From: Niastella sp.
GTDB lineage: Bacteria; Bacteroidota; Bacteroidia; Chitinophagales; Chitinophagaceae
DNA: 8,036 bases
Assembly (NCBI GenBank): GCA_021154515.1
Contig: JAJKIL010000101.1
Location: forward strand, 1-8,036
Direction of reading: 5' to 3'
Position 1 is the stretch's first letter, and every line of letters starts with the position of its first letter. Shown piece after piece: positions 7,901 through 8,036 of this stretch. The notes under the pieces were generated by a model that was given only the letters and a program-made list of their open reading frames with translations, had not been told where the DNA came from and made no database searches. The position numbers and the translations under genes are program-made.

Positions 7901-8036
7901 ACGCCACCTCAGAGATAGAACGCACCTGTGTGGTCAGGTTCTGCGCCAGCTGGTTCACGTTTTCGGTCAGGTTCTTCCAGATGCCGCTCGCACCGGGCAC
8001 ACTCGCCTGTCCGCCCAACCGGCCTTCAACTCCTAC
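4971..8036 (-). CDS. Large hybrid histidine kinase, HAMP-GAF-HisKA-HATPase-REC-REC-REC (N terminus outside window)
   Basis: The frame is open to the window edge and gives 1021 residues, numbered here from the first codon (8034-8036). A TTG at 8016-8018 is internal, because the residues on both sides (VGVEGRLGGQASVPG) form the known junction of tandem HAMP repeats; further HAMP units probably lie upstream. Domains: a HAMP unit (about 28-80), GAF (about 108-250), coiled coil (255-325), HisKA with H335 in SHELRTPLN, ATPase (about 436-562) with N455, DTGIGI (D496) and GTGLGL, then a 65-residue linker. Receiver 1 has D683, S713, K732. Receiver 2 has D805, S834, K856, where Lys is followed by Gly instead of Pro. 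Receiver 3 has D952, T982, K1004-Pro. All three can in principle be phosphorylated. No HPt or output domain follows, and no membrane segment is visible. Poly-HAMP/GAF hybrid kinases sense intracellular or osmotic-type cues in other organisms; the signal here is unknown. It is probably co-transcribed with the REC-kinase downstream. Confidence 0.95.
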   Translation of the reverse strand, partial: VGVEGRLGGQASVPGASGIWKNLTENVNQLAQNLTTQVRSISEVASAVTKGDLTRTIRVEAKGEVEALKDTINQMITNLRETTLRNQEQDWLKSNLAKFGQMLQGQRDLVTVTQKILSELARVVSSHYGAFYILRQDEDTNNEVKLKLFAAYGYKSDKNIQTEFGIGEGLVGQVAFEKERIILSNVPSNYIRISSALGKAKPANVIILPVLFENDVKAVIELASLDTFNQTHLDFLSQLTESIGIVLNTIEANSRTEELLTQSQSLASELKIQQEELRRTNDELQDKALLLVKQKNEVEAKNKEVEEAGRSLEEKAEQLTLTSKYKSEFLANMSHELRTPLNSLLILAQQLYENAEGNLTEKQIRYAKTIHSCGDDLIQLINDILDLSKIESGFITANFAPVRFFEITSFVETTFKPIAEARHLRFTIETDTNLPENMETDIQRLNQILKNLLSNSFKFTEKGEVKLKIYDARKNWKPGNAILDNAQRVVAFAINDTGIGIPLEKQSIIFEAFQQAEGSTSRKYGGTGLGLSISRGLTELLGGTIELDSTPGQGSTFTLFLPIDNVSGVVIREAPGSLTEYQYQLGNDSGEIDTLLNSIRVTGEGVDAGGMHIVNEMINDTGDDRNNVSPNEKVILIVEDDIRFGKIVVEKAHQYGLKAIVATNYIEVFDFINRFMPIAITLDVKLPDTSGWKVMELLRNDLSYRHIPIHLISGEENRALALKRGARSFRLKPLDNESLNDLFDDIVAFNKKDVKQILVVEDNEVDASQIVKLLSTDNMQVTLAQTGEKAMHEINSKDFDCIILDYSLPDLPGHELVNQVAEHKPRLTPVIMYSAKEFNKKELQQVNNVSSKILLKGVNSLEHLLEETVLHLHINHKDLQAEKRKVIENIRKKEDILTGKNILVVDDDVRNLFALTTVFERYNINVITAESGKEAINIIREDNPKIDMVLMDIMMPEMDGYETTQKIRREHKNSTLPIIAVTAKAMKGDRQKCIEAGASDYITKPLKIDQLLSLMRVWFYK

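Overview
The window looks like chromosomal DNA of a Bacteroidota bacterium, probably of the Chitinophagaceae (Chitinophaga/Niastella type). This is inferred from three things. One gene fuses a glucosamine-6-phosphate deaminase to a PIG-L/LmbE deacetylase, a layout I know from this phylum. A second is a very large cytosolic-type hybrid kinase with repeated HAMP units and three C-terminal receivers. The third is that the start sites have A-rich leaders and no clear Shine-Dalgarno sequence. No RNA gene, insertion sequence, CRISPR array or phage gene is visible.

Left part (1-2603, + strand): amino-sugar catabolism. The window opens inside a GH20 beta-N-acetylhexosaminidase gene, of which only the C-terminal 176 residues are present. 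After a 100-bp gap comes the complete nagB/PIG-L fusion gene (633-2540). Together they suggest a chitin or GlcNAc-oligosaccharide route: the hexosaminidase frees GlcNAc, a kinase outside the window phosphorylates it, and the fusion protein may both deacetylate and deaminate the sugar phosphate to fructose-6-phosphate. A strong hairpin (2554-2603) closes this block and is shared with the convergent gene on its right.

Middle part (2630-3559): two small receiver-type proteins transcribed divergently from a 174-bp AT-rich intergenic region. The left one (101 aa, - strand) is a degenerate, short receiver with Tyr where the phosphoacceptor Asp should be. The right one (149 aa, + strand) is a canonical single-domain response regulator with all key residues. 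The intergenic region holds a perfect 14-bp palindrome and a 9-bp inverted repeat. A second hairpin (3566-3593) separates the response regulator from the convergent kinase genes.

Right part (3611-8036, - strand): two histidine kinase genes in the same direction, 58 bp apart and probably one operon. The upstream one runs off the window end (at least 1021 aa: HAMP-GAF-coiled coil-HisKA-HATPase-REC-REC-REC). The downstream one is a 433-aa REC-coiled coil-HisKA-HATPase protein. The four signalling genes carry six receiver-type domains (five with a phosphoacceptor Asp, one without) and two kinase cores, but no DNA-binding output and no recognisable HPt domain. They look like a branched phosphorelay whose final output lies elsewhere.
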